From Endobacterium cereale (GTDB taxonomy: Bacteria; Pseudomonadota; Alphaproteobacteria; Rhizobiales; Rhizobiaceae), in NCBI RefSeq assembly GCF_009617585.1, contig NZ_WIXI01000050.1, forward strand, positions 310,001 through 374,000: a stretch of DNA of 64,000 bases, read 5' to 3'. Positions 63,427-64,000 of this stretch are shown piece after piece. Every line of letters starts with the position of its first letter. The stretch's first letter is position 1. Below the pieces are notes generated by a model, which worked only from the letters and a program-made list of their open reading frames with translations, did not search any database and was not told where the DNA came from. Made by a program: the position numbers and the translations under genes.

Positions 63427-64000
63427 ATGACATCACCATTCTGGACCCCCACCCGCCGCAACTTTCTGGCAGGCTCCGCAGCACTGGGTGCGGCAGGCCT
63501 TGTCGGCGCGCGCACGGCATCGGCTGCCGTCGACTGGAAACGCTTTGCCGGCACCACGCTGGAAGTGAACCTCGTCAAAAGCCCGCGCGGCGAAATCCTG
63601 TTGAAATACATGAAGGATTTCGAGGCGCTGACCGGCATCAAGGTCAATGCCGAAGCGACCCCTGAACAGCAGCAGCGCCAGAAGACGACGATCGAACTGT
63701 CGTCCGGCCGGCCCAGCTTCGACGTCGTGCATCTCAGCTACCACGTGCAGAAACGCCAGTATGAAAAGGGTAAGTGGCTGGCCGATCTTTCCGGCTTCTT
63801 CAAGGACCCGAGCCTTACCGACCCATCCATGGTGGAAGGCGATTTCGCCGAGGCCGGCCTGAAATTCGCCAAGGATGCCGATGGCACCCTGCGCTCCCTG
63901 CCCTTCTCCGTCGATTACTGGATCGTCTACTGGAACAAGGAACTGTTCGACGCCAAGGGCCTCAAATATCCTGCAAGTTTCGAGGAAATGGTCTCTACGG
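63427..64000 (+). CDS. Tat-exported extracellular solute-binding protein (family 1), truncated by window edge
   Basis: 191 codons before the window ends, with no stop. Start follows GGAGGAGG. Tat signal with TRRNFLAGSAALGAAGLVGA, mature protein near AVDW. SBP_bac_1 pattern: LEVNLVKSPRGEILLKYMKD, GRPSFDVVHLSYHVQKRQY and SLPFSVDYWIVYWNKELFD. Sugar-type ABC importer; the permeases and ATPase should follow to the right. Linked to the DapA-like gene and FCD regulator upstream. Confidence 0.9.
   Translation, partial: MTSPFWTPTRRNFLAGSAALGAAGLVGARTASAAVDWKRFAGTTLEVNLVKSPRGEILLKYMKDFEALTGIKVNAEATPEQQQRQKTTIELSSGRPSFDVVHLSYHVQKRQYEKGKWLADLSGFFKDPSLTDPSMVEGDFAEAGLKFAKDADGTLRSLPFSVDYWIVYWNKELFDAKGLKYPASFEEMVST

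Overview
The window is a GC-rich stretch of an alphaproteobacterial genome, most likely from the Rhizobiaceae (Rhizobium/Agrobacterium type). The evidence is a rhizobial-type secretion system with a split secretin (RhcC1), fused IolC-DUF2090, a permease-ATPase fusion amino-acid transporter, and an alpha-r14/'cuckoo' small RNA carrying anti-Shine-Dalgarno loops. All calls come from reading the sequence; no database search was run.

Layout. (1) 1-14290: a type III secretion system (T3SS). A minus-strand block (small secreted-type protein, sctD, an unassigned gene, a TPR gene, sctV running off the left edge) is divergent from a tightly packed plus-strand operon (rhcC1, a 69-aa protein, sctI-J-K-L-N-O-Q-R-S-T and a 532-aa unknown). 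A convergent minus-strand gene closes the block. Its C-terminus and DNA repeat the small gene at the other end, so two near-identical direct-oriented repeats bracket the main operon. sctU, the secretin pore subunit (rhcC2), a regulator and effectors are not in the window. (2) 14510-15770: a DnaQ-type exonuclease and an sRNA locus with four CCTCCTCCC hairpin loops. (3) 15829-27703: a FadR-type regulator divergent from a hydroxyacid dehydrogenase, two tandem amidohydrolases, a peptide-type ABC transporter without ATPases, a class III aminotransferase and another amidohydrolase; together probably a scavenging pathway for an amide or peptide-like nitrogen compound. (4) 27747-40400: a myo-inositol catabolic locus: LacI regulator with two tandem operators, iolG, a sugar-type ABC transporter, a second oxidoreductase, iolC, iolD, iolE, iolB and a hydroxypyruvate-isomerase-like gene. 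(5) 40489-43981: manB, manC (GDP-mannose supply) and a glycosyltransferase wrecked by an internal deletion.

(6) 44533-60796: a large organosulfur acquisition region. On the left, an SsuABC/SsuD-like sulfonate system with a FAD protein; in the middle a Cys-containing Rrf2 regulator, an SfnB-like oxidoreductase and a flavin reductase; on the right two flavin monooxygenases, an M20 deacylase, a GNAT acetyltransferase, a fused permease-ATPase and two solute-binding proteins. The right-hand set matches part for part the Bacillus ytmI-ytnM operon logic (N-acetylation, monooxygenation, deacetylation of S-substituted cysteines such as S-(2-succino)cysteine). Dyads of the form CTA-type arm, 7-bp spacer, TAGA-type arm lie in front of three of these transcription units and are the best candidate binding sites for the Rrf2 regulator. 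(7) 60797-64000: a gene-poor stretch with an IS30-type transposase relic, then a DapA-family lyase/synthase, a FadR-type regulator and the start of a Tat-exported solute-binding protein gene cut by the right edge.

No tRNA, rRNA or CRISPR array was seen.
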